From NCBI GenBank assembly GCA_039798265.1, contig JBDKGH010000082.1, positions 1-25,655 of the forward strand: a stretch of 25,655 bases of DNA, in the 5' to 3' direction. Both the position numbers and the translations under genes were made by a program. The notes under the pieces were generated by a model that saw only the letters and a program-made list of their open reading frames with translations, searched no databases and was not told the DNA's origin. Shown piece after piece: positions 1 through 6,419 of the stretch (positions within the stretch are counted from its first letter, which is position 1; the number at the start of each line of letters is the position of its first letter). The DNA is from JBDKGH01 sp039798265 (lineage in GTDB: Bacteria; Bacteroidota; Bacteroidia; Flavobacteriales_D; Sanyastnellaceae).

Positions 1-221
1 CCATCGAGGTAATAAACACGATCGGCATCCACGGTCAGTTGGATTGTTTTGGAGGCTTCTTTTGCTTGATTGTCTTTTGCTTCGGGAAGCAAAACCTTGA
101 TCACGTTTGGGTTGGCCATCGTGGAGATAATCAAGAAAAACAGTAGCAAAAAGAACATAATGTCGTTGAGTGAGTGAGTACTCACCTCGGCATTTCTTCT
201 ATTTCGGCGATTGATTTTCAT
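1..221 (-). CDS. exbD: ExbD/TolR-type biopolymer transport protein, C-terminus cut by window edge
   Basis: This is a partial gene of 73 complete codons, starting at the ATG at 221 and running off the left edge. The protein begins MKINRRNRRNAEVSTHSLND, a basic cytoplasmic N-terminus. A single hydrophobic segment follows (about residues 21-35, IMFFLLLFFLIIST). The Asp just before or at the start of this segment (SLND) matches the conserved proton-path Asp of ExbD/TolR. After the membrane segment the chain enters the periplasm (VIKVLLPEAKD, then a beta-strand-like TIQLTVDADRVYYLDG). The family partners ExbB to harness the proton motive force, usually for TonB-dependent outer-membrane import. The start lies 8 nt after the exbB stop, so the two are almost certainly one operon. 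A second exbD and a tonB often follow in Bacteroidota, but that would be outside the window. Confidence 0.9.
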   Translation of the reverse strand, partial: MKINRRNRRNAEVSTHSLNDIMFFLLLFFLIISTMANPNVIKVLLPEAKDNQAKEASKTIQLTVDADRVYYLD

Positions 222-229
222 GGGAATGA

Positions 230-889
230 TTATTTACGAGAGGCCTTCATTGCCACTTTCAGTTGAAGTGCTTGCTCTTGAATTTTTGCAACAAAACCAT
301 CTACACTATTTTGGAATAAGTGATAGCCCGCATAGGCGATAATACCCACCACGAGGCCAGTTGCAGACGAAACCATTTTTTTATACAATCCTTCAGAGAT
401 CACGGCAATGCTGATATCCGATGAAGTAGAAATATCAAAGAAGATAGTGATTACCCCGATAATGGTACCGATGAAACCCAAAAGGGGCGCTATACCGGCA
501 ATCATCGAGAGGTAGTTCATTCCTTTTTCTAGTCGCGCTACTTCTACGTTTGCTGCCTCTTCCATCATGCGGTCGAGTTCGTCGATGCTTTGATTTTTGT
601 CAGTGGCTGCAAAGATGAAAATGCGCCCCCAGCTGCTGTCCGTTTTGCTGCATAGCTGTGCCGCAGCATCGTAGTTGCCGCTAGTGAGGTGCTGAATGAG
701 CGCTTTGTGATTGCTATCGCTGATCTTCGTGTTTTTTCCCAAAAACAATAGTCGTTCGAGGATAAGAATGACCGCAATGAGGGAAAGAATGGCCAACGGA
801 ATCATCACCACACCCCCTTTCATGAGTAGGGCGAAGATGTCGATAGAGGGCTTAACAGTAGTGTCTACTTGAAGAAATAGAGAATGCAT
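230..889 (-). CDS. exbB: MotA/TolQ/ExbB family proton channel protein
   Basis: The product is 219 aa from the ATG at 889. An upstream in-frame TTG at 910 would add seven residues, but it lies inside a promoter-like CACCTTTG, so I prefer the ATG. Three hydrophobic segments are visible at about residues 24-50, 126-152 and 172-194. This is the ExbB topology, with a large cytoplasmic loop between the first two. The second segment carries the Gly-rich family pattern (GIAPLLGFIGTIIGV) and the third reads SSATGLVVGIIAYAGY. The length is normal for the family. With ExbD it forms an inner-membrane proton-driven energiser, most often for TonB. The gene sits directly upstream of exbD. A perfect TAGATTTG box at 938-945 on this strand could be its promoter. 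ExbB is favoured over TolQ because no tol or pal genes are visible, but the distal operon is missing. Confidence 0.88.
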   Translation of the reverse strand: MHSLFLQVDTTVKPSIDIFALLMKGGVVMIPLAILSLIAVILILERLLFLGKNTKISDSNHKALIQHLTSGNYDAAAQLCSKTDSSWGRIFIFAATDKNQSIDELDRMMEEAANVEVARLEKGMNYLSMIAGIAPLLGFIGTIIGVITIFFDISTSSDISIAVISEGLYKKMVSSATGLVVGIIAYAGYHLFQNSVDGFVAKIQEQALQLKVAMKASRK

Positions 890-937
890 GTGTTGTGTAT
901 TGAAAGGCAAAGGTGATCCTTTTCAATAGATCAACGA

Positions 938-945
938 CAAATCTA
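938..945 (-). promoter_or_regulatory. Candidate Bacteroidota -7 element for exbB
   Basis: Read on the minus strand, this is TAGATTTG, a perfect match to TAnnTTTG, about 48 nt upstream of the exbB ATG. No clear TTG -33 element is seen at the usual spacing. A second, one-mismatch box (CACCTTTG) lies closer, around 908-915, so the choice between them is open. Confidence 0.35.
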
Positions 946-1020
946 TTCCTTTAAGTATGCACGGAGGAACGTGAATAATGAAAGGGGAAAACAAGCGGTT
1001 AATTGGGAAAGAAGGTGTGC

Positions 1021-2289
1021 TTATTCGGTAACCAACTTGGCCAAAGAAATTTCGAAGGCTGTTTTTACCAATCCGGTTTTTCCTTGGTTCTTAGAACGCA
1101 CGTTTTCAAGGGCTTTGCGGATGATAAGGGAAGTGTCTGAGAAAATTCCTTTGTCGGTCATGTCCACGTCGCCACTGCTCATGAGGTAGGCAAAAACGCG
1201 AGCCATACCGCAGTTAGCAATGAAATCAGGTATCACACTCATGCTTTCGTCTGCTTTTTCTGCAATAGGTCCATAGAAAATTTGTGGATCGGCGAATGGA
1301 ACGTTAGCACCGCAAGCGATCACAGAAACACCAGCTTTCGACATGCGCGAAACTTGATCTTCTGTTACTAAACGAGAGGCGGCGCAGGGTAAAAATACAT
1401 CGGCAGGAACATCCCATATTTTTTGATTCACTTCATCAAAGCTCAACATGTTAGGTGCTGCCAGTGTATTGCCTTGGCGATTGATGAATAGCTCTTTGAT
1501 TTCTTCAAAAGAAAAACCATTTTCATGGATAAGTCCACCATTGCGGTCGATGATGCCAACGATATGTGCACCCGCTTGTGACATATAATAGGCCGCAGCT
1601 GCGCCAACGTTGCCCCAGCCCTGAACAATTACTTTTTTCCCTTTTACTTCACCACCCCAAAGACTAAAGAAATGACGCACTGATTCGGCTACACCATAGC
1701 CTGTGATCATGTCGGCTACTTTGTATTTTGCGGCAGTAGAGGGACTGAATTGTTCGTCTTCTAGCACCTTTACCACTCCTAAACGGAGGTTGCCAATACG
1801 TTTTACTTTTTGAGCTTCGGTGGGTTGGAAGTGACCATTGAACACCCCTTCTTGAGGATGCCAAATACCTGCATCTTCGGTGAAAGGAATAACCTCATGT
1901 ATTTCGTCGACATTTAAGTCGCCACCTGTACCATAATAATGCTTTAACAATGGAGCTACTGCTGCGTACCAACGCTCCAAAACTTGCGCTTTGCGTGGGT
2001 CTCGTGGATCGAAGTTGATACCACTTTTCGCACCGCCAATTTGAGGACCACTCACTGTGAATTTGATCTCCATGGTTTTGGCCAACGATTCCACTTCGCG
2101 CTTATCGAGACCTGCACGCATACGAGTGCCACCACCTGCTGCTCCGCCACGAAGAGAATTGATCACCACCCAGCCTTCGGCTTCGGTGTAGGGATCTTTC
2201 CATTCAAATACAATTTCGGGACGTTTGTTTTCGTACTTAGAGAGCAGGTTTTTCATAGGAGGTTGGTTTGCGCTGGCAAAGGGAATCAT
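1021..2289 (-). CDS. Glu/Leu/Phe/Val dehydrogenase family protein
   Basis: The product is 422 aa from the ATG at 2289. A TTG at 2307 is in frame but lies inside a CAAATTTG promoter-like box, and a further ATG exists at 2256. The N-terminal dimerisation and catalytic domain has a Gly-rich stretch (RGGAAGGGTRMRAG), two conserved Lys (about K76 in EIKFTVSG and K88 in GGAKSG) and an Asp in GTGGDLNVDE (about D124). These match the substrate and catalytic residues of amino-acid dehydrogenases. The C-terminal Rossmann domain has VIVQGWGNVGAA (about residues 221-232). The family catalyses NAD(P)-dependent oxidative deamination of glutamate or branched-chain/aromatic amino acids, and substrate cannot be decided from motifs alone. 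The anmK stop is 75 nt upstream and exbB lies 131 nt downstream on the same strand. The acyl-CoA dehydrogenase nearby would fit branched-chain amino-acid catabolism, which is inference. Confidence 0.88.
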   Translation of the reverse strand: MIPFASANQPPMKNLLSKYENKRPEIVFEWKDPYTEAEGWVVINSLRGGAAGGGTRMRAGLDKREVESLAKTMEIKFTVSGPQIGGAKSGINFDPRDPRKAQVLERWYAAVAPLLKHYYGTGGDLNVDEIHEVIPFTEDAGIWHPQEGVFNGHFQPTEAQKVKRIGNLRLGVVKVLEDEQFSPSTAAKYKVADMITGYGVAESVRHFFSLWGGEVKGKKVIVQGWGNVGAAAAYYMSQAGAHIVGIIDRNGGLIHENGFSFEEIKELFINRQGNTLAAPNMLSFDEVNQKIWDVPADVFLPCAASRLVTEDQVSRMSKAGVSVIACGANVPFADPQIFYGPIAEKADESMSVIPDFIANCGMARVFAYLMSSGDVDMTDKGIFSDTSLIIRKALENVRSKNQGKTGLVKTAFEISLAKLVTE

Positions 2290-2364
2290 TTGAATCCGAT
2301 CTACCAAATTTGGACGTCTGATTTCTGTCCTTTTTTATTCTTATTATTGGTTATCCATTCAGCA

Positions 2365-3417
2365 TCAGTGCCAATAGATGGCTCCGCCTATAGAGTCGGT
2401 GTTGGCGCCTGTTACGGAAGAGAGCGTGTTTGTTTGAACATGCCAGCGCAGTAATCCCAAGAAGGCAAAGATGAGCGCTTCTTTGAAGTTGACTGTATGC
2501 GCATCAGGTACAACGCATTCTACTTCTGTGTGATCTTGTAAACGTTCGATGAGGTAACTGTTCCACGCTCCTCCGCCCGTGATAAGCATTTTACCTCTCC
2601 AACCTTGAAGCACTTGTCCTATTTGTATAGCGATGTGCTCTACTGTAGAGGCGAGTAAATCTTCAGGCGAATGACCGGAGGCTTTTAGCAGAGGATAAAA
2701 CTCATGGTCATACCATTCTTTGCCAAGCGATTTGGGTGGTTCATGTTTGTAAAAACTCAGGTCGTTAAGCGTGTGAAGCAAAGACGAATGAACTTTTCCT
2801 TTTCGAGCCATTGCACCGTCTGCATCGTAGGGTAAGTGCAATTGACTGGCGAGTTCGTTGAGGGGCATGTTCGCAGGACAGATATCAAAGGCCTGACGTT
2901 CTCCCATCATATCAAAGGATATATTGGATATACCTCCGAGGTTGAGGCAAAAATCATAGTCTGAAAAAAGCAGGGCATCGCCTATGGGTACAAGCGGGGC
3001 ACCTTGTCCACCGAGTTGAACATCGAGACTCCGGAAGTCGCACACCACAGGCTGCTTGGTAAGGGCAGCAATAGCTGATCCTTTGCCTATTTGTAGGGTA
3101 TAGCCTTGTGAGGGTCGGTGAAAAATGGTATGTCCGTGAGAGGAAATAAAATCGGGGCGAATGCCGCAGTCGCGAATGAACTCCTTGGCCAATTGACCAA
3201 AGTACTGGCCCAACTCATAATCGAGAAGGGTTAATTCGAGTCCATTTAACTGCATGGCGTGTTTCAATCGTTTGCGCCATTCCTCTGAGTAATGAACAGT
3301 GTGAGCACGTTCAATCCTATACTGCCAGCCTTTGTCGCTGTAGTCGAAATGACACATGGCCAAATCAACCCCGTCGAGACTTGTGCCCGACATAATGCCG
3401 AGAATGTGGTAATGCAT
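2365..3417 (-). CDS. anmK: Anhydro-N-acetylmuramic acid kinase
   Basis: The product is 350 aa from the ATG at 3417, a normal length. The N-terminal ATP-binding motif GIMSGTSLDGVD (residues 7-18) is diagnostic of AnmK. Further family blocks are CDFRSLDVQLGGQGAPLVP (126-144), NLGGISNISF (159-168) and ITGGGAWNSYLIERL (279-293). FDICPANMPLN (178-188) stands where Proteobacterial enzymes have a GPGN motif. The enzyme cleaves the 1,6-anhydro ring of anhydro-MurNAc and phosphorylates it to MurNAc-6-phosphate in the cytoplasm, part of peptidoglycan recycling. No murQ or permease is in the window. It diverges from the secreted-protein gene at 3532 across 114 bp. A TACTTTG sequence ends 8 nt before the ATG and resembles a -7 box with one base missing. 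Confidence 0.95.
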   Translation of the reverse strand: MHYHILGIMSGTSLDGVDLAMCHFDYSDKGWQYRIERAHTVHYSEEWRKRLKHAMQLNGLELTLLDYELGQYFGQLAKEFIRDCGIRPDFISSHGHTIFHRPSQGYTLQIGKGSAIAALTKQPVVCDFRSLDVQLGGQGAPLVPIGDALLFSDYDFCLNLGGISNISFDMMGERQAFDICPANMPLNELASQLHLPYDADGAMARKGKVHSSLLHTLNDLSFYKHEPPKSLGKEWYDHEFYPLLKASGHSPEDLLASTVEHIAIQIGQVLQGWRGKMLITGGGAWNSYLIERLQDHTEVECVVPDAHTVNFKEALIFAFLGLLRWHVQTNTLSSVTGANTDSIGGAIYWH

Positions 3418-3531
3418 ATCGGGAGCAAAGTACTAAAATGTTCGAATGGATAATGCTATGGCATGATAACTGATTGCGATTAAACCAATCAACAATGAAT
3501 TGATCACAGTTAAACGAAAAACACTATTGCC

Positions 3532-4647
3532 ATGAAGACTCAAATCACGTTTTTACTCGCACTGTTCTTTTCTTTTTTCTCGGCTACCTCGGTTTTTGCA
3601 CAAGAAAAGGATGTAGATGGATTGGGCGAGGGTCTTGACTTACGCGCAGTCATGGGCGTTTTCAAACAAGCTAAAAGTCTCGAAGATTTTGAGAGACGTT
3701 TAAATGATGAATCTACAGGGGTGAACAACCTAGATCTTAATGGAGATGGCCGCATCGACTACATACGTGTAGTAGATCGAGCGGACGCTCAAGCTCACGC
3801 CATTTCTTTGGAAGTGCCTATCAACGGATCTGAAAGTCAAGATGTGGCGGTGATTGCTATTGAAAAGCAAGGTCATGAAAGCGCCCAACTTCAAATAATC
3901 GGTGATGAATTGCTTTATGGAGAAAACTATATCATTGAACCAGCTGAGGCGATGCAGCAAGGAGGAAAAGGCGCCGCTTATCACGGAGGATTGTTCTTTA
4001 ATGTTTGGTTTTGGACCTGTGTGAATGTGATTTTTATGCCTAGTTATGCTTGTTATGTGTCGCCATGGTATTGGGATTATTATCCAAGCTATTGGTACCC
4101 TTGGTATCCCTGTTCATGGGATTTGTATTTCCCTCGCATTCGTCATCATTATTATGGATGTTCGCGCGCTAATTATGTAACTGTGGTTCATGCCCATACG
4201 ATTTACCGCACTAACCGTGTGCGAAGCAATGCTGTTTACCAAACGAGCTCAGGACATAGAGGAGGCAATGGAACTGGACATGCAACAGGCGGCACCAATT
4301 CTCACCGTGAAATCACGGGAGGTCAAGCCACCACTCCGGCCACCCAGCCGAGGGATCGAGGAGTAAAGCCACAACCAACTTCGCCTGCTTCTAAAGAAGT
4401 TCCTCAGGCACGACCTCAGGAACGTGAGCGCCCTCAGCCAACGGAAAGTCCGCGGACTCGTCCATCGGAACCACGTAAAGAGCAGCCTTCACCAAAGCCG
4501 AAAGAACAGCCCCGATACAGCCCCTCGAAGGAAGGCCAAGTGCGTCCGAACAATCAGGGAGGCAGTCGTCCATCCGGCGGAGGCGGAGCAAAACCGCGAC
4601 CAAGTGCACCACCGAGAAGTGGAGGAGGTAAAGCCCCTAGAAAATAA
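3532..4647 (+). CDS. Secreted protein of unknown function with aromatic-rich block and Pro-rich basic tail
   Basis: The product is 371 aa and I do not recognise a named family. Residues 1-23 form a clear signal peptide (MKTQITFLLALFFSFFSATS, cleavage after VFA). A helical segment follows at about 35-60, then a calcium-loop-like LDLNGDGRIDYIRVVD (67-82) resembling EF-hand or dockerin loops. After a small beta-rich region (about 88-137), residues 155-208 are extraordinarily rich in Trp, Tyr, Phe, His and Cys (for example YWDYYPSYWYPWYPCSW). The last 130 residues are low-complexity Pro, Arg, Lys, Gly and Gln, ending PRSGGGKAPRK, and are probably disordered and strongly basic. There is no T9SS-type C-terminal domain, so it is probably periplasmic or exported another way. 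It stands alone, divergent from anmK, with a hairpin at 4684-4718 behind it. A structural, envelope-binding or metal-binding role is possible but not shown. Confidence 0.85.
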   Translation: MKTQITFLLALFFSFFSATSVFAQEKDVDGLGEGLDLRAVMGVFKQAKSLEDFERRLNDESTGVNNLDLNGDGRIDYIRVVDRADAQAHAISLEVPINGSESQDVAVIAIEKQGHESAQLQIIGDELLYGENYIIEPAEAMQQGGKGAAYHGGLFFNVWFWTCVNVIFMPSYACYVSPWYWDYYPSYWYPWYPCSWDLYFPRIRHHYYGCSRANYVTVVHAHTIYRTNRVRSNAVYQTSSGHRGGNGTGHATGGTNSHREITGGQATTPATQPRDRGVKPQPTSPASKEVPQARPQERERPQPTESPRTRPSEPRKEQPSPKPKEQPRYSPSKEGQVRPNNQGGSRPSGGGGAKPRPSAPPRSGGGKAPRK

Positions 4648-4683
4648 GGTCTTGCGTAGATAAAATCTAGATTAGGAATAAAA

Positions 4684-4718
4684 TAAGCCGATTGCGCTGT
4701 GAAAGCGCAATCGGTTTA
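4684..4718 (+). terminator. 15-bp hairpin between the secreted-protein gene and acyl-CoA dehydrogenase
   Basis: A perfect 11-bp inverted repeat, CCGATTGCGCT (4688-4698) and AGCGCAATCGG (4704-4714), encloses the loop GTGAA. Adding one G-U and three A-U pairs extends it to 15 bp. Only short T runs follow, so termination may be weak. The right arm reaches into the TACATTTG promoter box at 4717, so the element could instead, or also, be an operator. Confidence 0.6.
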
Positions 4719-4724
4719 CATTTG
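4717..4724 (+). promoter_or_regulatory. Candidate -7 element of acyl-CoA dehydrogenase
   Basis: TACATTTG matches TAnnTTTG perfectly and lies 20 nt before the ATG at 4745. A TTG at 4692-4694 is a possible -33 element with a 22-nt spacer, slightly long, and it lies inside the hairpin. Confidence 0.5.
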
Positions 4725-4744
4725 CCATCCTAATATCCAAGACC

Positions 4745-5887
4745 ATGCATTTTGAATTAAGTGAAGAACATAAAGCGGTGCGCCAAGCGGCCCGTGAATT
4801 TGCACAGAACGTATTAAAGCCAGGCGTAATTGAGCGCGACGAGCACCAGAAGTTTCCAGCAGAGGAAATCAAACAATTAGGTGAGCTCGGTTTTATGGGG
4901 ATGATGGTTGATCCTAAATATGGTGGAAGCGGCATGGATACGTTGAGCTATGTTTTAGCCATGGAAGAAATCTCCAAAGTGGATGCTTCTACTTCAGTTT
5001 GCATGAGTGTAAACAACTCTCTTGTATGCTGGGGACTTGAGGCATTTGGTTCAGAAGAACAAAAACAAAAATACTTGGTGCCACTTGCGAAAGGCGAGAA
5101 AATTGGCGCCTTCTGTTTATCAGAACCAGAAGCAGGATCGGATGCAACATCGCAGCGCACCACTGCTATTGATATGGGCGATTACTATTTATTGAACGGA
5201 ACTAAAAACTGGATCACGAATGGTAGTTCAGCAAGCACTTATTTGGTAATGGCGCAGACAGATGCTTCGAAGGGCCACAAGGGCATCAATTGTTTGATTG
5301 TTGAGCGTGGCATGGAAGGATTTATCGTTGGCGCTAAAGAGAATAAATTGGGTATTCGTGGTAGTGATACCCATACCTTGATGTTCCAAGACGTGAAAGT
5401 TCCCAAAGCTAACCGTATCGGTGAAGATGGCTTTGGTTTTAAGTTCGCTATGAAAACCCTTTCAGGTGGACGTATAGGCATTGCAGCTCAGGCATTGGGT
5501 ATTGCAGCCGGAGCTATGGAATTGGCGGTGGCTTATTCTAAAGAGCGCAAAGCGTTCGGAAAAGAAATTTCACAGCACCAAGCCATTGCTTTCAAATTGG
5601 CCGATATGGCAACGGACATCGAAGCAGCGCGATTGCTGGTTCACAAGGCGGCATGTTTGAAAGATGCCCATGAGAATTATGATCAAGCATCAGCGATTGC
5701 GAAGTTGTTTGCATCCACTGTAGCGATGAAGCACACTGTTGAAGCTGTTCAGATTCACGGAGGATATGGATTTGTGAAAGAGTATCACGTGGAGCGTTTG
5801 ATGCGCGATGCGAAGATTACGCAGATTTACGAAGGAACCAGTGAGGTACAGAAGATAGTGATCTCACGAGGATTATTGGCTGAATAA
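4745..5887 (+). CDS. Acyl-CoA dehydrogenase (short/branched-chain type)
   Basis: The product is 380 aa, the normal family length, from the ATG at 4745. The N-terminal helical domain opens MHFELSEEHKAVRQAAREFA. The FAD-binding signature CLSEPEAGSDATSQRTTA spans 124-141 and NGTKNWITNG spans 151-160. The C-terminal signature QIHGGYGFVKEY (336-347) is followed by RDAKITQIYEGTSEVQ, where Glu363 of IYEGTSE occupies the catalytic base position of short-chain enzymes. The enzyme oxidises acyl-CoA to 2-enoyl-CoA with FAD in the cytoplasm and passes electrons to electron-transfer flavoprotein. Butyryl-CoA or branched-chain acyl-CoA are likely substrates by similarity, but chain length cannot be set from sequence alone. 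It appears monocistronic, with its own promoter-like box upstream and a strong terminator just downstream. Confidence 0.95.
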   Translation: MHFELSEEHKAVRQAAREFAQNVLKPGVIERDEHQKFPAEEIKQLGELGFMGMMVDPKYGGSGMDTLSYVLAMEEISKVDASTSVCMSVNNSLVCWGLEAFGSEEQKQKYLVPLAKGEKIGAFCLSEPEAGSDATSQRTTAIDMGDYYLLNGTKNWITNGSSASTYLVMAQTDASKGHKGINCLIVERGMEGFIVGAKENKLGIRGSDTHTLMFQDVKVPKANRIGEDGFGFKFAMKTLSGGRIGIAAQALGIAAGAMELAVAYSKERKAFGKEISQHQAIAFKLADMATDIEAARLLVHKAACLKDAHENYDQASAIAKLFASTVAMKHTVEAVQIHGGYGFVKEYHVERLMRDAKITQIYEGTSEVQKIVISRGLLAE

Positions 5888-5906
5888 GAAATTTTGATTG
5901 AATAAG

Positions 5907-5935
5907 AAAACCGCCCAAGTGGGCGGTTTTTTTTT
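5907..5935 (+). terminator. Rho-independent terminator after acyl-CoA dehydrogenase
   Basis: The arms AAAACCGCCC (5907-5916) and GGGCGGTTTT (5921-5930) form a perfect 10-bp stem with the loop AAGT. They are followed by an uninterrupted T run to 5935. It lies 20 nt after the stop codon of the acyl-CoA dehydrogenase and is the clearest intrinsic terminator in the window. Confidence 0.92.
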
Positions 5936-5983
5936 GGTTGAATGCATAAATAGTATTTGTATATGCGGAAAATTTTTGGTACT

Positions 5984-6014
5984 AGACCTTATAGGTCTTA
6001 GACCTATAAGGTCT
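5984..6014. repeat. 31-bp double palindrome, REP-like intergenic element
   Basis: The order is AGACCT-TAT-AGGTCT, a single T, then AGACCT-ATA-AGGTCT. Each 15-bp half is a small hairpin on its own (6-bp stem, 3-nt loop). The two halves are exact reverse complements, so the whole can also fold as one 15-bp hairpin with a 1-nt loop. It lies in non-coding DNA between a terminator and a small Fe-S protein gene and has no T tract. The form recalls dispersed REP-type palindromes of bacterial genomes. No second copy was seen in this window. Confidence 0.75.
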
Positions 6015-6120
6015 TCAACGACTTTTTTTCGATAAATGCAAATCTTTCTTATTCCACACCCCACAAGACTTATATGATTTATACCTATTTTTATTTTATG
6101 CAATGCTAAAACCTCTTCTC

Positions 6121-6339
6121 ATGGACCCCAAAAACATCAAAAAAGAATACTCAAACGGCGAAATAACCGTCGTTTGGCAATCTGGACGCTGCACGCACTC
6201 TGCTAACTGCGTGAAAAACCTCTCCGCCGTATTTAAACCCAAAGAACAACCTTGGATTCAAATGGGAAATGCCTCGAGTGATGAAATTAGAAATACAGTC
6301 GCTAAATGCCCTTCGGGCGCATTGAGCATCAAAGACTGA
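6121..6339 (+). CDS. Small divergent 4Fe-4S mono-cluster domain protein (Fer4_19/YjdI-like)
   Basis: The product is 72 aa from the ATG at 6121. An in-frame ATG at 6103 would add six residues (MLKPLL), and I favour the second because the family starts close to the KEYSNGEITVVW strand. The pattern GRCTHSANCVKNLSAVF, then PWIQ and AKCPSGALS, is the signature of the Fer4_19 family, with Cys at 24, 30 and 63. Only three Cys are present, so His26 or another ligand would have to complete a 4Fe-4S site. The usual role is unknown, with electron transfer or cluster carrying assumed. In some genomes the family sits beside an acetyltransferase (YjdJ), but none is here. The gene stands alone between the palindrome and a T9SS cargo gene. 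Confidence 0.85.
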   Translation: MDPKNIKKEYSNGEITVVWQSGRCTHSANCVKNLSAVFKPKEQPWIQMGNASSDEIRNTVAKCPSGALSIKD

Positions 6340-6369
6340 TTTCCATGTAATATCCCTCTTGTGTTATCT

Positions 6370-6377
6370 TACATTTG
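6370..6377 (+). promoter_or_regulatory. Candidate -7 element upstream of delta-60 repeat protein
   Basis: TACATTTG is a perfect TAnnTTTG match 42 nt before the ATG at 6420. No TTG is seen at the normal -33 spacing. The TTG at 6375 inside this box is in frame with the gene and could be miscalled as its start. Confidence 0.45.
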
Positions 6378-6419
6378 GAGTCTATTGTTTTCTCTAATGT
6401 GCTTCATACCTTTTTTACC

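Noticed and set aside
1984..2454. 156-codon plus-strand open frame across the dehydrogenase and anmK end
   Set aside because: It lies antisense to two well-supported genes, and its translation has no recognisable domain and irregular composition.
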